The notes below the pieces were generated by a model, which searched no databases, was not told the DNA's origin, and saw only the letters and a program-made list of their open reading frames with translations. A stretch of DNA of 64,000 nucleotides from Molanna angustata (taxonomy: Eukaryota > Arthropoda > Insecta > Trichoptera > Molannidae): the NCBI GenBank assembly GCA_963576475.1, contig OY754970.1:40371447-40435446 (forward strand), written 5' to 3'. Shown here piece after piece: positions 32,100 to 44,450 of this stretch (its first letter is position 1; every line of letters starts with the position of its first letter). The position numbers and the translations under genes are program-made.

Positions 32100-32545
32100 A
32101 TGCACTTTTTGCGAAAATTCCCTTCAACATACCGACGAGACAAACTAAAAAAAAATAGGTATACATTCAGACTTCCCATCTGTGGCACAAATTATGCACA
32201 GCACTCTTTTATATACAGAGCATGCAGAAATTATGATTCTTTCTTCCACGACATTGATCTCTTCAACTCATCGCATAGAAGATTTAAACTATCCATTTTG
32301 GCCACGTTCCCTCATCGCTCTGAGTGATCTTACGCACGCTTCCCATATCGCCCCATTTCCTTTCAATTTCCATTTCCTACAGCAAATAATATTATACTAC
32401 TGATTGTTTTTTTTTTTTTTTTTCATGTTTTGTTAACCAGTAATACTCATCAAACATTTTTGTCTTATTTGTTGTATTAATGTCTGCTTGTCCTATGTAC
32501 TAAATTGACTGTATGTTTGTCTTCAATAAATAAAATAAAAAAAAT
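32100..32545 (+). pseudogene. LINE ORF2 C-terminal relic and 3' end
   Basis: A plus-strand frame reads YTFRLPICGTNYAQHSFIYR, ACRNYDSFFHDIDLF and SSHRRFKLSI. It aligns with the C-terminus of the intact LINE here (HVPVCRTNY, ICRQYNESFNDIDIF), so it belongs to the same superfamily. Only about 65 codons remain. The 3' UTR has a poly-T run at 32407-32424 and ends in CAATAAATAAAATAAA at about 32540. Confidence 0.75.
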
Positions 32546-33204
32546 ATATATTATTAGGTAATGTACTTTTCGATCATTTTGTCTAAACTGAACTCTTGTG
32601 TATGGGTTCTCAAAACCTTAAAGTTTTTTTTAGTTTATAGAAAAAGATTTGTTCTGCGAATCTAAAGAGATTGAAGAAATAGATTTTGTTCGAAAGGTTT
32701 GTGTAGGTTTGATGCGAGGGGTCGCGGGCGGGGGGAGGATGAATTATGATTTATTAGATTTTGAATGATGGATGCGAACAAAGTTTTGACACTGTAGGAA
32801 TTATGGGATTCCTTACAGGACGTGTCTTTTGTCGAACTGTACCTATTCCATGTTTTATTTTTGGAAAAACTAAATATTCAAAGAAACATTTAAGTTTTTC
32901 TTATCTTTTGCATCTACCTACTGATCGACTTTTTTGACAAAAATAAACAATATTGAATACGTCTTGAGTGAGAATATTCATTTTTTCAGTTTCATTGTGA
33001 TTTCATTAGGTATAACAGAATTTAATGACTAATAGAACACAATTTTTCACATTCTTCAAGAAATTAGCAAGAAGATTGCGGTAGACACAGACAACATTAA
33101 TTATTGATTTAATGTTTCGTTTTAATCTACGACAAAAAATCTCAAAACACGACATAATTCACTGCTCGAGGAAAATAGAAAAAAACACTATGCCCGATAA
33201 AAAA
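32546..33204. other. Noncoding, nothing assigned
   Basis: AT-rich. A short GC patch GGGGTCGCGGGCGGGGGG lies near 32720. Confidence 0.35.
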
Positions 33205-33597
33205 ACGAGTGTGATGTGGCTAACGCTATAATCCTTACGACCAAGTCAATCCACAAAATATTCAAATTTTATTTAGAATATTTTCAGCATTTTCATGAAA
33301 TGAGTTTGTTAATTTATTTTTTATTCAGATATTTCATTGTGAAAAATTGATAGTTCTTTAATACGATTTTATGAAAGAAATGTGCCTGTTTACCAATTTA
33401 AAATTAAAAATATCAAATTTCAAGTTTCCCGAGCCTAAGGTCACTTTTAATTATTTGACAGTTAAGAAAAATTAGAAGCACTATTCAGATATCGTTCAAA
33501 AATTAATGCGGTCTAAGGGAGTGTTAGGTATATAAATTTACAAAATCGAATTCAAAACTTCCCACTATATCCCCTTGGATTAGTGACGAGTAAAAAC
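33205..33597 (-). repeat. 500-bp interspersed repeat, family A, complete inverted copy
   Basis: Read on the minus strand it runs from TTTTTACTCGTCACTAATCC through CCCACTATATCC equivalents to GTTAGCCACATCACACTCG. It is shorter than the 10519 copy because the TGTG-rich segment is deleted. Confidence 0.7.
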
Positions 33598-34134
33598 AAT
33601 ACTTTGTACTTCTTCATACATTATACAAAATACATAAAATACTTGAATAAAACCTTTTCTAAATTAAATTAATACTAAAATCTTGTTTTAAGCGTGCAAA
33701 TATTGAATAATACAGTTAAAGTACGCATTTATATGTTTAATATTATGAAGGAATACTGTATACATACTCTCTATGATATGTAGTTTCAAAAGCAAGGACC
33801 TGCTTAGGTATATTTACTTAAAGTTTGAAAGGTATCGTTTGTATTTACACAGCCGATTAAATTGTATCACAGATACACATGTACATACCTACCTAGAGGT
33901 AATAATTACCTAACCAACGCAAAAACACGTAGAGAGAGGTGAGATAATTAATTCAAGGAGGCATTTGTGCAAACATTCTAAACAAGTAAATACATACAAG
34001 TAGGTACATACATACATTGTTTCAAGTTATTAAAAGGGGGTCTGTCGAAACGTTTTTGAATCAGAAATAAAAATTTTAACTGCTATTGATACTGCTATTT
34101 AAATAAGTACTATATCATGGAGTTTTTAATAATT
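33598..34134. other. Noncoding, nothing assigned
   Basis: AT-rich; no recognised element. Confidence 0.35.
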
Positions 34135-35195
34135 ATATTTGTTGACACGCGGAACTTGACAAACATCGGGAGACTTTGATGTATTCATGATCAATCTTAA
34201 AACATTTGGAGAAATAGACTTGACACTATATTCAAATTTCTATAGTGAATTTTGATCCGAGGTAATAATTAACATGCGAGTTGTGACAATTGAGATATTA
34301 TCACCAAAATTTTTTACATATATCTACACATAAATTGATAACAATTGACAGGCGGGTTTTGACCGTTGTATCGTTGTATTATTTTTTGAACAAATGTTGA
34401 TGATATTTGACACGCAAAACTTGACCGCCGCATCGTTGTGAGATTATTGGAAAAATAATGAAATGATACGAAAGGTTGATTATAATTAACACGCAAATTT
34501 TGACAGTCGTATCGTTTTGAGAGTAGGTATTGAAAATTGTCGATAAAAACTAACACGCGGGTTTTGACAGTCGTATTGTATATGTCACGTAAGACTTGAC
34601 CGTCACATTGTTGTGAGATTATTGGAAAAATGTTGAAATGACACGCGCACTTTGACAGTCGTATCTTTTTGAGAGTACTCATTGAAAAAATTTGATAATA
34701 ATTAACACGTGGGTTTTATTTATTTATTGATTTGAGAGTAGTAACGTTCTGAGAGTATTGAAAATTGTTGATGAAAACTAACACACGGGTTTTGACAGTC
34801 GAATCGTTCTAAGAATATTGAAAAATTTTGATAAAACTAACACATGGGTTTTGATAGTCATACCCTTCTGAGAGTATTGTAAAAAATATTAGTAATAACC
34901 AAACTGCGGGTTTTGACAGTCATCGTGGTACCTACCTACTGTTTATTTATATTATAAATATGTAAAAATGTTGATATTAATTGACATATGAGTCTTGTCC
35001 GAATCTTGTTTGTGGTATTATATTGATAACGATTGACTCGCGGAACTTGACAATCTTCCCTAATATATTTGAAAATTATCATTCGAAACCCGAGTTTTAA
35101 CCAATTTGCTATATATTTTTACATACATAATATTATATAGTTTCATTTTTTGATAATAATAATTGAAACTCGGGATTCGACGGTCGTTTTGCGAG
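34135..35195. repeat. Degenerate minisatellite, roughly 60-70-bp units
   Basis: About a dozen or more imperfect units share the core AACACGCGGGTTTTGACAGT, then CGTATCGTTTTGAGAGTATT and a GAAAAATTGTTGATAA spacer. The best units lie between 34340 and 34930. Outer units are heavily decayed, so the array is old. Minus-strand frames crossing it are repetitive artefacts. Confidence 0.8.
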
Positions 35196-35400
35196 TTTTG
35201 TGCGGTGTGCGGTGGTCTGTTTCAAAAGTGGTCCGAGCATGGTCCGAAAAGTGGTGGACGACGGACCCTAAAGTTGCAAAGCCCCCTCCCTTCACCACCC
35301 CCGCCTCCCCCTGATCCCCTTTCGGGAAAAACCGCCACGAGATATTCTCGTGGTGCCGGATATTTTCCCGAAACAAAACAAAACATAACAAAAAAAAATG
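35196..35400. other. GC-rich island with a compound palindrome
   Basis: Strong GC contrast to its flanks, with a C-rich run (CCCCCTCCCTTCACCACCCC) at 35282-35301. At 35320-35373 TTTCGGGAAAA and TTTTCCCGAAA enclose CCACGAGA-TAT-TCTCGTGG, giving an almost continuous stem. Proline-rich frames here look noncoding. Confidence 0.6.
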
Positions 35401-35939
35401 AAACGAAAACAACCGAGGTGTATTCCGACGCAATAATAATATATACGCGATTTGTGTTGTATTTTGAGGTGTTTCTAAACCGATAATTTTGTTTGTACAT
35501 AAAACAAAACAACATACCTACCTTATATTATGTGGTTGTAAATTTTGCTTGTAATAAACGTGAATGTGTTTGAAATGCGTGTATTTTAACTTTATTAAAA
35601 CAATACATACATATACAACTCATCTCTCTCCGGATTGCTAATGGAAAACGAATTTTCCGTAAACTTTTTAACCGTTATCACATATTTTTTTTTTCATATA
35701 AATAAATTATGAGTTTTACTTTCAATATAAAGTCAGATATTAATATTAAAAGTCATTTTTTGAAACGTTGTCAACAATTATTATCAACAATTTCATTTCA
35801 AATCTATCCAGATTGTGTACAAAATAAAGTATAAGGCTCTGAAGTGATCCATACAAGTACCATACATAATCAACCTTATTGATTCATGAATATAATATGT
35901 GTAATATTATGTAGTGTCGAAATATCTAAAGTAATTTAA
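35401..35939. other. Noncoding, nothing assigned
   Basis: AT-rich; no gene recognised. Confidence 0.35.
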
Positions 35940-36097
35940 TAATTTGGTGAACGTTGCGCAAGCGCATAAAGTGATCACGTAAACCAGCCGATGACAGGTC
36001 GTAAGCCCTGTAGGTGCCTTGATTTCCCAGTTCTCCTACAATAAATATTCCAACTTCGTCTCTATTGAGATAATTAAAAAATCTGTTAAAAAATAAT
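35940..36097. repeat. Foldback family FB1, single right arm
   Basis: TGGTGAACGTTGCGCAAGCG through GATGACAGGTCGTAAG and TCTCCTACAATAAATATTCC to TCTATTGAGATAATTAAA matches the right arm of 27095-27660. The partner arm is absent. Confidence 0.85.
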
Positions 36098-36224
36098 TTA
36101 ATAAGTTTAATAAGTAATATCGTCGATTATTAAAGAATGCCTTAATATGGTACCTCTGTCTTAGTGCCAAACTTTTTTAGTAATAATAAAAAAAATACTT
36201 GACAAAGTTAAAATTTTAACCACA

Positions 36225-36925
36225 GATATTATTTATTTTATTTATTTATTTTATTTATTTATTTATTTAACATAATAATTTTACAATAAAAATTACAATT
36301 AAGATATAATTCACAGGTTATAATATTTTTACAAATTTTTCTTTGCAGTGCCTCATCAAAAAGAATGCAATGTTGTGTTTGATGAGGGAAATCACTTATA
36401 AAAAATTAAAAAAATATCAAAACAAAGCAATTAAACAAAGTCAACAATAGAGTAATTAAATCAAATCAACATGAATAAAAAATCAAATAATCATTAAAAA
36501 AGTTTGAAAATAAATTTAAATGAGAAATATACAAATGAGTAAACATATCTAAATACATATTCAAATAAAACAAAAGGAAATACATGAAAATAAATTGAAA
36601 AATGAGCAATATAGACTATTCAAACATACCAAAACACATAGGTATTTAGAAATAAAAAAAGAAAATACTGGCAATTGAAACAAATCAGACAAACAAAATC
36701 GAATACTAATATTTTAGAAGTTAGAAGTTAAGTGCAATTTTAATTTTTGTTTAAATTTTTTAAATTCTTTTATCTGCTTTAATTCATTTGGGAGGCAATT
36801 GAAACATTTTATTCCCAAATAAATGTAGTTGTTTTGTAATTGTCCTGTATTACATTTGGGTATTTTAAAATCATTTCCTGTACATATTTTATATAATTCT
36901 TTAGAGGGAACTATGTCAAACAAGT
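36225..36925 (-). pseudogene. LINE 3' end, 5'-truncated
   Basis: The (TTTA)n tail is at 36235-36270. A two-tier hairpin lies at 36351-36387 in the 3' UTR. The last about 69 codons of ORF2 read NDFKIPKCNTGQLQNN, YIYLGIKCFNCLPNEL and FKQKLKLHLTSNF-stop. The coding part ends upstream at about 36925, so only the C-terminus of the polymerase survives. It is nearly identical in structure to the copy at 38215. Confidence 0.8.
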
Positions 36926-37079
36926 ATTAAACGTGTAGGTACCCAATAAAGAGTTCTCACATTATGGAGATATGATAATTTACCCATCCAGATACTTCAA
37001 ACTTATAAAAAGATTAGCCTCAGAGGAGTTTTCTAAAGGTACTACCTATCAACCAATTATCAACATTTGAAAAGTCTCT

Positions 37080-37600
37080 TATGATCTTATATTTTATTTA
37101 TTTATAATAAACATGACATTTTACATAAAGATGTTTGACAACAATAATAAATGTATATAAAAAAGAAAAATTAAATACTATATATATTTAATACAGAGAC
37201 AATGGAAAGGTACACATACACATCCAGACCATTGACACTCTCTTGCGCTTTGCTGTCAATTAGATATTTTGCTCTCCAATATGCTAGGGATAGTTTAACA
37301 ACATTATTTTAAAGTGGATGCAGCACAATTGATCATACACTTCCTAACATATAATATGCACAGACACTTTCCATACATTCGTAGTATACTGAACCATACA
37401 ACATTTATTTGATAACCGATGCTTGAATTTAAAATTGTAAAAAATATTAATGCATATATCATTATTGATAATATGTACTTGTAACTTTAATAAGTGCGCA
37501 TTGCTCGGTAAAAAGTTTATAATTCCGTACGCGTTTGCTTGCACAAAAACACACCTTTTCTCGTTTTCTGGAATAAAAATATATGAGCACCAGTCGAATG
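37080..37600 (-). repeat. Possible LINE 3' end
   Basis: TTTATTTATTTATAATAAAC at about 37095 resembles the tail plus 3' UTR start of other minus-strand LINE ends. No coding match was found upstream, so the call is weak. Confidence 0.25.
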
Positions 37601-37860
37601 TAAATGTTTCCATTAAGCAGGGGTATGGAGGGAGGACAGAAGGTGTAAGGGGAGAGGGGAGGGGGCAATTCCTGCCTATTCTCCCCGAAAGGCTAATCCC
37701 ACCTCCTGCAAGAAAAAAAATGATATTTCGAGCGATTCGTTATTTTAATTTTTGACACATTTTCCTCTCTCGCGGCATCCCGATATTCAGACCAGTTTTT
37801 GTAAAGCCGCCAATTCACGAGGTTTATTTCAATTAAATTTAAGCCGTGAATAAAAATAAA
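37600..37860. other. GC-richer island
   Basis: G-rich at 37620-37665 (GGAGGGAGGACAGAAGG, GGGGAGAGGGGAGGGGG), then mixed sequence. No copy elsewhere was noticed. Function unknown. Confidence 0.2.
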
Positions 37861-38214
37861 TAAACACATTTTGACAGGCGATTGTCATGTTCTTTCTAAT
37901 TTAAAATTACACATTCACTTGGAAATTTACATAAAAGTACCTTTTGATCGACTTGAATTATCTCTTAACATCTTTTTAATTAACTTTACAAGTCTGTCTG
38001 GAATTTCTGACCAGTAACTTTAGTATTTGTTTATTTCTGATGAAAAAATCATGTCTAACTGTAATAAAAACATACAACTATAACATTAAACCAGAAGTAT
38101 TTTTACGAAGGAGTATTTAACGCGAAAAAACTTTGAAAAGGATGTTCTCAATTTTTTTATTGATTTGCTATTGATTTAGGTACCTACTGAGAATGTCTGT
38201 CGTTCGATCGTAGC

Positions 38215-38960
38215 ATTTTTTTTAAATATTTTTTTTTTTTAACATAATAATTTTACAAAAAACAAATCAAGAGATAATTCACAGGTAATAATATTTTTAC
38301 AAATTTTTCTTAGCAGTGCCTCATCAAAAAGATTACAAATCTTGTGCTTGATGAGGGAAATCACTTATAAAAAAAAAAAAAAATATCAAAACAAAGCAAT
38401 TAAACAGAGTCAAACAATAGAGTATTTAAATCAAATCAACATGAATAAAAAATCAAATAAACATTAAAAAAGTTTGAAAATATATGAAAATGAGATATAT
38501 ACAAATGAGTAAACATATCTAAATACATATTCAAATAAAACAAAAGGAAATACATGAAAATAAATTGAAAAATGAGCAATATAGACTATTTAAACATACC
38601 AAAACACATATTTAGAAATAAAAAAAGAAAATACTGGCAATTGACAAAAATCAAACAAACAACATCGAAAACTAATATTTTAGAAGTTAGGAGTTATGTG
38701 CAATTTTAATTTTTGTTTAAATTTTTTAAATTCTTTTATCTGTTTAATTCATTTGGGAGGCAATTGAAACATTTTATACGCAAATAAATGTAGTTGTTTT
38801 GTAATTGTCCTGTATTACATTTGGGTATTTTAAAATCATTTTGAAATCGCAGAGACTTATTTTTTTCAATTTTTTGTAAAACATTATCTTTGAAAATTTG
38901 CAAAATAGACACTTTTTTATAAATATTATCTACTTTGGGTACTTTGAACATGTCAAATAG
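38215..38960 (-). pseudogene. LINE 3' end, 5'-truncated, second copy
   Basis: The same family as 36225-36925, with a hairpin at 38319-38356 and ORF2 end NDFKIPKCNTGQLQNN, YIYLRIKCFNCLPNEL. It reaches further upstream in ORF2 (MFKVPKVDNIYKKVS, IEKNKSLRF). A frameshift near 38745 gives an earlier stop than in the other copy. Confidence 0.8.
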
Positions 38961-40499
38961 TGTTGTAGTGTTGTAAATTTTTTAATGTTATATTATTTTA
39001 AGCACCATTAAAAACGATTTAATAAAAAAAATAGTTAAATAATGATATAATGAACCAAATTTGAGTTTTTTATGTATATGGCGTAATATGAACATTTGTG
39101 TCCATTGTGCCACCTATACAATGAGCAGGTAGGTATGAAAGACCGATAAAAACAAAATAATAGAAATGAAAAATGTAAAGTAAAAAAAAAACACTTATTT
39201 TTCACGCATTGAATTAAAAAATGTAATATTTTATTTGTAAGGTTATCATGTGAATTCGCGCCTCATCATGGCGGGCCGCGCTCCGCATCTACAAAAATGT
39301 GTCCTTAAGGGAGTTTCATTTGTGTTATTAAATAAAATATGAGGGTGATTTTTTCCAACACTATTGTACTTTTTGAATATGAATTTCAATATTATATTAT
39401 GTTGAGTTGGGAGGAATAATTTTCAAATGTGACATTGGATAGGTTAGGTTAGTAAAAAATACCTGAGAAATAAAATAAATGCGAGACTTAATAATAATAT
39501 TATGCGGGGTTCATGTACAAAGTCGATCATTCTATTATGTTTTGTTCATTAGTCAATGATGTGACATGTTACTTAGAAGTGAGGTGAATGATAGTGTGAC
39601 GGGTAGGAAACACGATTGATGAGAACAATTTATGACAACATAAAGCAAGGGTAAAAAAGTAGGTACGCAGGAGAAGTAATTTTCTCAGAAGTATTCTCTT
39701 TTAAAAATAAGTTAAAATGCTTTCTAGATTGAGGTTAAATAAGTTAAGTGATCAAAATTTTACGCCACGTTCATACAATGACAAGGGTTGAGTGCCCATT
39801 TTATTGGCATTTATCTACATCAAAAGTTTCAATCTATGTAGGTACATAAAAAATAGCACTGACAACGGTCATGTTTTTGAGAGAAAGCAGCTGTTTCGAA
39901 ACCGGTCGAAACAAATTGTTTATTCGTACTTTGAAACAAAATTAATAATAATAATAATACTTTTTTGGCTAAAATAACATAACAAAATAATTACAAACAA
40001 AAAAGAGCAAGATTAAACATTAAAAAAGCCAAAAGGCGGACTTGTTAAGGAAATTAACATCTTCCAGTCAACCTTAATTACTCGTACAGTTGCAAAGAAT
40101 GATTGGATAAATGACTTACGTCTTAAGACTGTCATAATATTTTAAACAATATTTTGATTTATCAATTACCTACTTAAATATTGTGACGTTCGATAAAATA
40201 AAAACCTTAAAATAAATTAATCGTGCATATAATCCGAAATTTACAATTTTGTAATAACGTATAATAACTCCTGTAAAATTTTGCTAATCAGTTATAGCAC
40301 GTGCGTTTGAAACATTGCGGTTATATGATATTGTTCAGGCGTTAAAGAAAAACGTTCTTAAACATAAAAAAAAAACAAATTGATTGAATTTCCTACACAT
40401 ATTAAAAAAATATGTGTGTATTTAAACATAACTTTGGTAGTATAAATAATAAAGGCAATCAGATACTACCGTAGAATAATAAAAAAATAATATTGGAAC
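38961..40499. other. Noncoding; short TTAGG run
   Basis: AT-rich. At 39440-39455 ATAGGTTAGGTTAG is two to three units of the insect telomere repeat TTAGG, too short for more than a note. CAGCTGTTTCGAAACCGG at about 39888 looks like part of an interspersed repeat but could not be assigned. (AAT)n lies at 39944-39958. Confidence 0.35.
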
Positions 40500-41340
40500 G
40501 AGCACACGACAATTCAGCGTGAATATAACAAACGTCGGCGACAAGGTAAAGAATTGTGACATTGTCAATGTCCGGGAGGGGGTTGGAATAGCGGGGGTTG
40601 GGATTTAGGGGGTGTCAGGAGACACAGGGTCATCGGAATGTTGTGCAAACAAAAATCAACACCGTTAACAAGGGCTAAACAAACGAATCCGTTTTGCCCG
40701 TCTAGATCGAGAATACAAACACGGAAAAAACAACCTATAGTCAGCCAAGTTCTGTCAGCCTTGCAGCGGAGTGGTGGCGTCACAACTGGAATATCTTAAA
40801 TTGAGATGCCGGGTGCGAATTTGTAGAGTAGTTTGCATTGCACGCAAATTGCTTTTTGTCGTATTTTTGACAGGTATTACTGTCCATGCTTTATAACCAG
40901 TCAAGTGTTCATGTTGTAGCGGCGCTCCTGATTAGCTGCAATGTGCATGTCCCCGACAGTTTCCGAAGATCAACGAATAACGAACGCAGTTTTGCCTGTA
41001 AATGACTACAAGACCTTTAAAAACGCTACACCTCATTTTTACCAATGTCGGATGAGCTCCAAAATTGACATTAAACGCAAAAATTCAAGCATAAAAAATA
41101 AAAAAGTGTTAAAAATGTGAGCGATTGCGAATTCATAGTCACAACTTATTCCTAACCTCAAATGACAAAGGCGTTGATATTTTTTTTGAATTTCCATTCA
41201 ATTCATAAAGCGACTCGAGTCACAATTGTGATTATAGGCTAATTAAACCTAATCAAGAAATTAACGGGAATGGAGATTTACGTACACATCATACTATTAG
41301 TTCGTTGTCTATTTTATTGCGTAATAGTGCAGGGCCGATG
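40500..41340. promoter_or_regulatory. GC-richer island, candidate intronic element
   Basis: Single-copy sequence, GC-richer than its flanks, with GGGAGGGGGTTGG at 40571, palindromic and T/G-rich patches, and no coding match. Possibly retained ancestral intron with regulatory content. Confidence 0.2.
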
Positions 41341-41639
41341 GAGATTTTAAAAACATGAATGATTAACTTCCATTGGATTGTTAGACTCACACATGAGAAT
41401 ACCCCCCGTCCTCTTCACAAACACGTCCCACATACATAATTGTTTTGATTGTTGTTTTTTTTTTTTCTGTAGCACTACTGAATTAAATACATATACACCC
41501 TCACACACACATATGATTTTGTATCTTGTATATAAGACTGTATTTTGTAATAAATCATGATAGTATTGTAAGCTAATAATTGATGTACGGAGATGATAAT
41601 TGTTATATTTGATATTTTTATACATATATACTATTCTTT

Positions 41640-41700
41640 GTACATTGTTAGCTTCAATTTGAAAAAATAAAAAATAAAATAAAAATAAATAAATAAATAT
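41640..41700 (+). repeat. LINE-type 3' tail
   Basis: AATAAAAAATAAAATAAAAATAAATAAATAAAT in broken form marks the end of an AT-rich unit beginning at about 41400. No coding part was recognised. Confidence 0.35.
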
Positions 41701-41856
41701 GACATGCTTATATTGTAAGGTACATATAAGTGATGCTGGGCTTGAATTTTTTTTAATTTTGTGAAATCTGTTTAGTTATCAAGTTATTGAATGAATAAAT
41801 AAATAAATAAATAAGCACTTGAAATAAAATAATAATAGTATTTATGAAAATATACA

Positions 41857-41985
41857 GACGAACATGTATAAGACGATGTATGAATGTCAATGAGGCGATG
41901 AATGTGTGTCAAGTAGAAATAAGTGGCGTTCGGTTTTCTCTGCATACCTTGCGAGGTTCATGGCGTGATGCTATGTATGTATGAA
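41857..41985 (+). pseudogene. RTE-like LINE 3' fragment, short
   Basis: CAGACGAACATGTATAAGAC to GCGTTCGGTTTTCTCTGC and ATGGCGTGATGCTATGTATG matches the last 130 bp of the element at 14349-15062. A small deletion breaks the frame. Confidence 0.75.
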
Positions 41986-42109
41986 AATATTTTAATTAAA
42001 TAAAAATATGCATTGAACTGAAAAAAAACTTTTCAATTTAGCGACTGTAATGCAGCGATAAAAGTGCTTAAAAGTTTCTATAGATTTACAATAGGTCGGA
42101 AAATTAGTC

Positions 42110-42310
42110 TATCATAAAAATCGCACCTTTACCTAGGGTAAATCTCGAGAAAGTTATCCAGTGTAAAAAGAGCCGTGTTTAAAAAGTGCCCTCGGGAAGC
42201 CTCTCAAAAATCATAAGGCAGGAAAAGCACGCCGCCTGGAAAATATTATAATTGAAAACGAGGCGTGTTCGTCAGGGCAAACATTAGCCGAATCGGAGGA
42301 TTAAATTGAA
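42110..42310. promoter_or_regulatory. GC-richer island, candidate intronic element
   Basis: Short single-copy stretch (GTGCCCTCGGGAAGCCTC, AGCACGCCGCCTGG, GAGGCGTGTTCGTCAGGG). No coding match; regulatory role speculative. Confidence 0.18.
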
Positions 42311-43104
42311 AATGTTATTATATTCGTAATCATTGCCAGAAACAGGATCTCAGTTTGCTGTTTCCTTAATTTATGACGTCATACAGTGGAGCTTTTGGGT
42401 GAAAATTGGATTTTCAAAAATGCCAGTGAATAAAAAAATGCAGGTCAATTTAGAACGGTTAGATAACGTTATGCTCACTAGAACTTACTTATTTCCTGTG
42501 TATTTACATACACAAGAATAGGGTAGACGAGTAAACGGACTGTTGCGTTAATATGAGCAAGTATTATATGTAATATATTGGATTGTAGCTAATCCCATAT
42601 TTTCCATAACCTAAAAAATATTAATATTTACTAGAAATTTTAAAAACGAAGTAAAAAATAAATAAATATAATTAACTCTTAATGAGGGATAATCAAGTGT
42701 GGGTATTTCAGAAAGGTTAATAAAACAACAAAAACATTAAGTGAAGATGTACTTTATTCTAAAAACGACAAAAACGCTTTATAATAAAGTAGTTTTGTCA
42801 CTCAATTAGCAAAACGTATAGGTACATTATGCTTATGCAAATTGTGTATAGTATTTTATAAAAAAATGAGCATAATATTGTATATTAAGGATATTTATGT
42901 ACAAAAAAGATATCTGAATCAACAGCTTGATTGGTAAATAAAAACAAGACTTATTTTTGGTGTCAGGTACTTTGTTTAATTGTAATATTAGAGAAACGAG
43001 TCCTAAAAACCTTAGTATAAAATAATTATTTCTAAGGGACCAAAAATAGACAAGACAAATTAAATAATAAATATTTTACGAATAAAACACACACACACAT
43101 ATAT
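42311..43104. other. Noncoding, nothing assigned
   Basis: AT-rich; no recognised element. A short (CA)n lies at about 43088. Confidence 0.35.
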
Positions 43105-43345
43105 ATTATCACGCCAAGTCACTAGCAGAAAGAACCGAGCGCCATACTCCTCTATTTTTTTTACACATTCCTGGCTTCCTCTACATCCATGCATCGTCTG
43201 ATACATGTTCGTCGATTGTTCAAGTTTCTTATATATTTTTGGTCAGTCGTCCTTCGTTCAATCTTTCAATTTGGTCAAACCACCTCAAGGCATTCACTTT
43301 CATCATCATATATCGTTCTATTACACACTCTTCTTACAAAAAACA
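43105..43345 (-). pseudogene. RTE-like LINE 3' fragment, decayed
   Basis: Read on the minus strand it matches 9923-10340 (GAGCGCCATACTCCTCTATT, CATGCATCGTCT, CACCTCAAGG on the plus strand). A deletion of roughly 60 bp and several indels remove any open frame. Confidence 0.7.
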
Positions 43346-44065
43346 TAACGATTTTATAGATCAGATCTTAATTGGAAACTAAATATTATCCGTAAAAGAT
43401 TATGATTTAAAATAATGTTCCACGGATATTAAAGTTGAGTCTATGTAGAAGTTATAAAATATCAATATTTATATAAAGAATAATATCCAAGATTCCTATT
43501 AGGAAGGCCAGGGGGTGAATAGAGATTGATTACAGTATACCCTTCAATCTTTTGAGTTACATCAGATCTTTTTTTCAAATATAGGAGGAGACGATATCAT
43601 CACCAGTACAAATATATGTACATCAAGATAACAAGACTTTGACGTTTTTAGATGAAAATAAATAGGTACGTCTCTATGTATAAAGAAAAGATAAACAATT
43701 ATTTACATCTCCCTACCCAAATAAATAAATATTTATATACCTAATACAAAATACAATTTGAAAGCGCAAAGGTTCATGCATATTTGAATTTGTATTTAGG
43801 CTCAGAAAACAAGGAGGATGATAATGAATTCCATAAGAACAAAATACATTACTTAAAATGTATACTTTGAATGTTTTTTGTTTTTTTTTATTCTCAACAG
43901 AACTTATTATAAATATATTCGCAGAAAAAAACTTTCAGTAATACCTACACGTAAAAGGAACGATTTTATAAAGTCATTTAATACATTGAGGTTTTAAAAC
44001 CAATTTTATTTATTTACTTAAATAGATCTGTACATTACAATACCCAGCCTTATCATTCATTTATA
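43346..44065. other. Noncoding, nothing assigned
   Basis: AT-rich; no recognised element. Confidence 0.35.
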
Positions 44066-44450
44066 CAATCACGGCATATCCCACAATGTGGGGTAACCAG
44101 CGAAAGGTGTGCGGGTGTGCATTGCCTTTATAAAAGTGAGAACAACACATCTATGTATACCCACACATCAGTCTCGTTTCACTAAAAAAGGCACTACATT
44201 CAGAATGGGTGGTGAACCTCATTGCTGAACTATGTATGTGAGATCTATCTAAGCGCCCTTGAGGTGAGTTTTCACGAAAACGGCGCTATATAAATGATCC
44301 AACCATATATATATATATACCTATATATGTTATTGTTGCCTGTTGTATTTTCGATTACCCGGCTCTTACGGGACACTCGAAAACAATGATTTAAAAGAAT
44401 GGAAGCACTATTCTAAGCCGGTGCCTCACAGCTAATCTAATCTAATCATT
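44066..44450 (+). repeat. Interspersed repeat, family C, longest copy
   Basis: 44066-44235 matches 30156-30285 and inverted 7550-7712. It continues with CTATGTATGTGAGATC, CCTTGAGGTGAG and AACGGCGCTATATAAATGAT (also at 54870-54935), then GTATTTTCGATTACCCGG (inverted at about 61957-61985), and ends in a (TAATC)n-type run at 44432-44448. A composite LINE 3' UTR is likely. Confidence 0.55.

Noticed and set aside
34314..34682. 122-codon minus-strand frame in the minisatellite
   Set aside because: The translation simply repeats the decayed unit; no family match.
39440..39455. Interstitial telomere repeat
   Set aside because: Only two to three TTAGG units; common by chance in AT-rich DNA.
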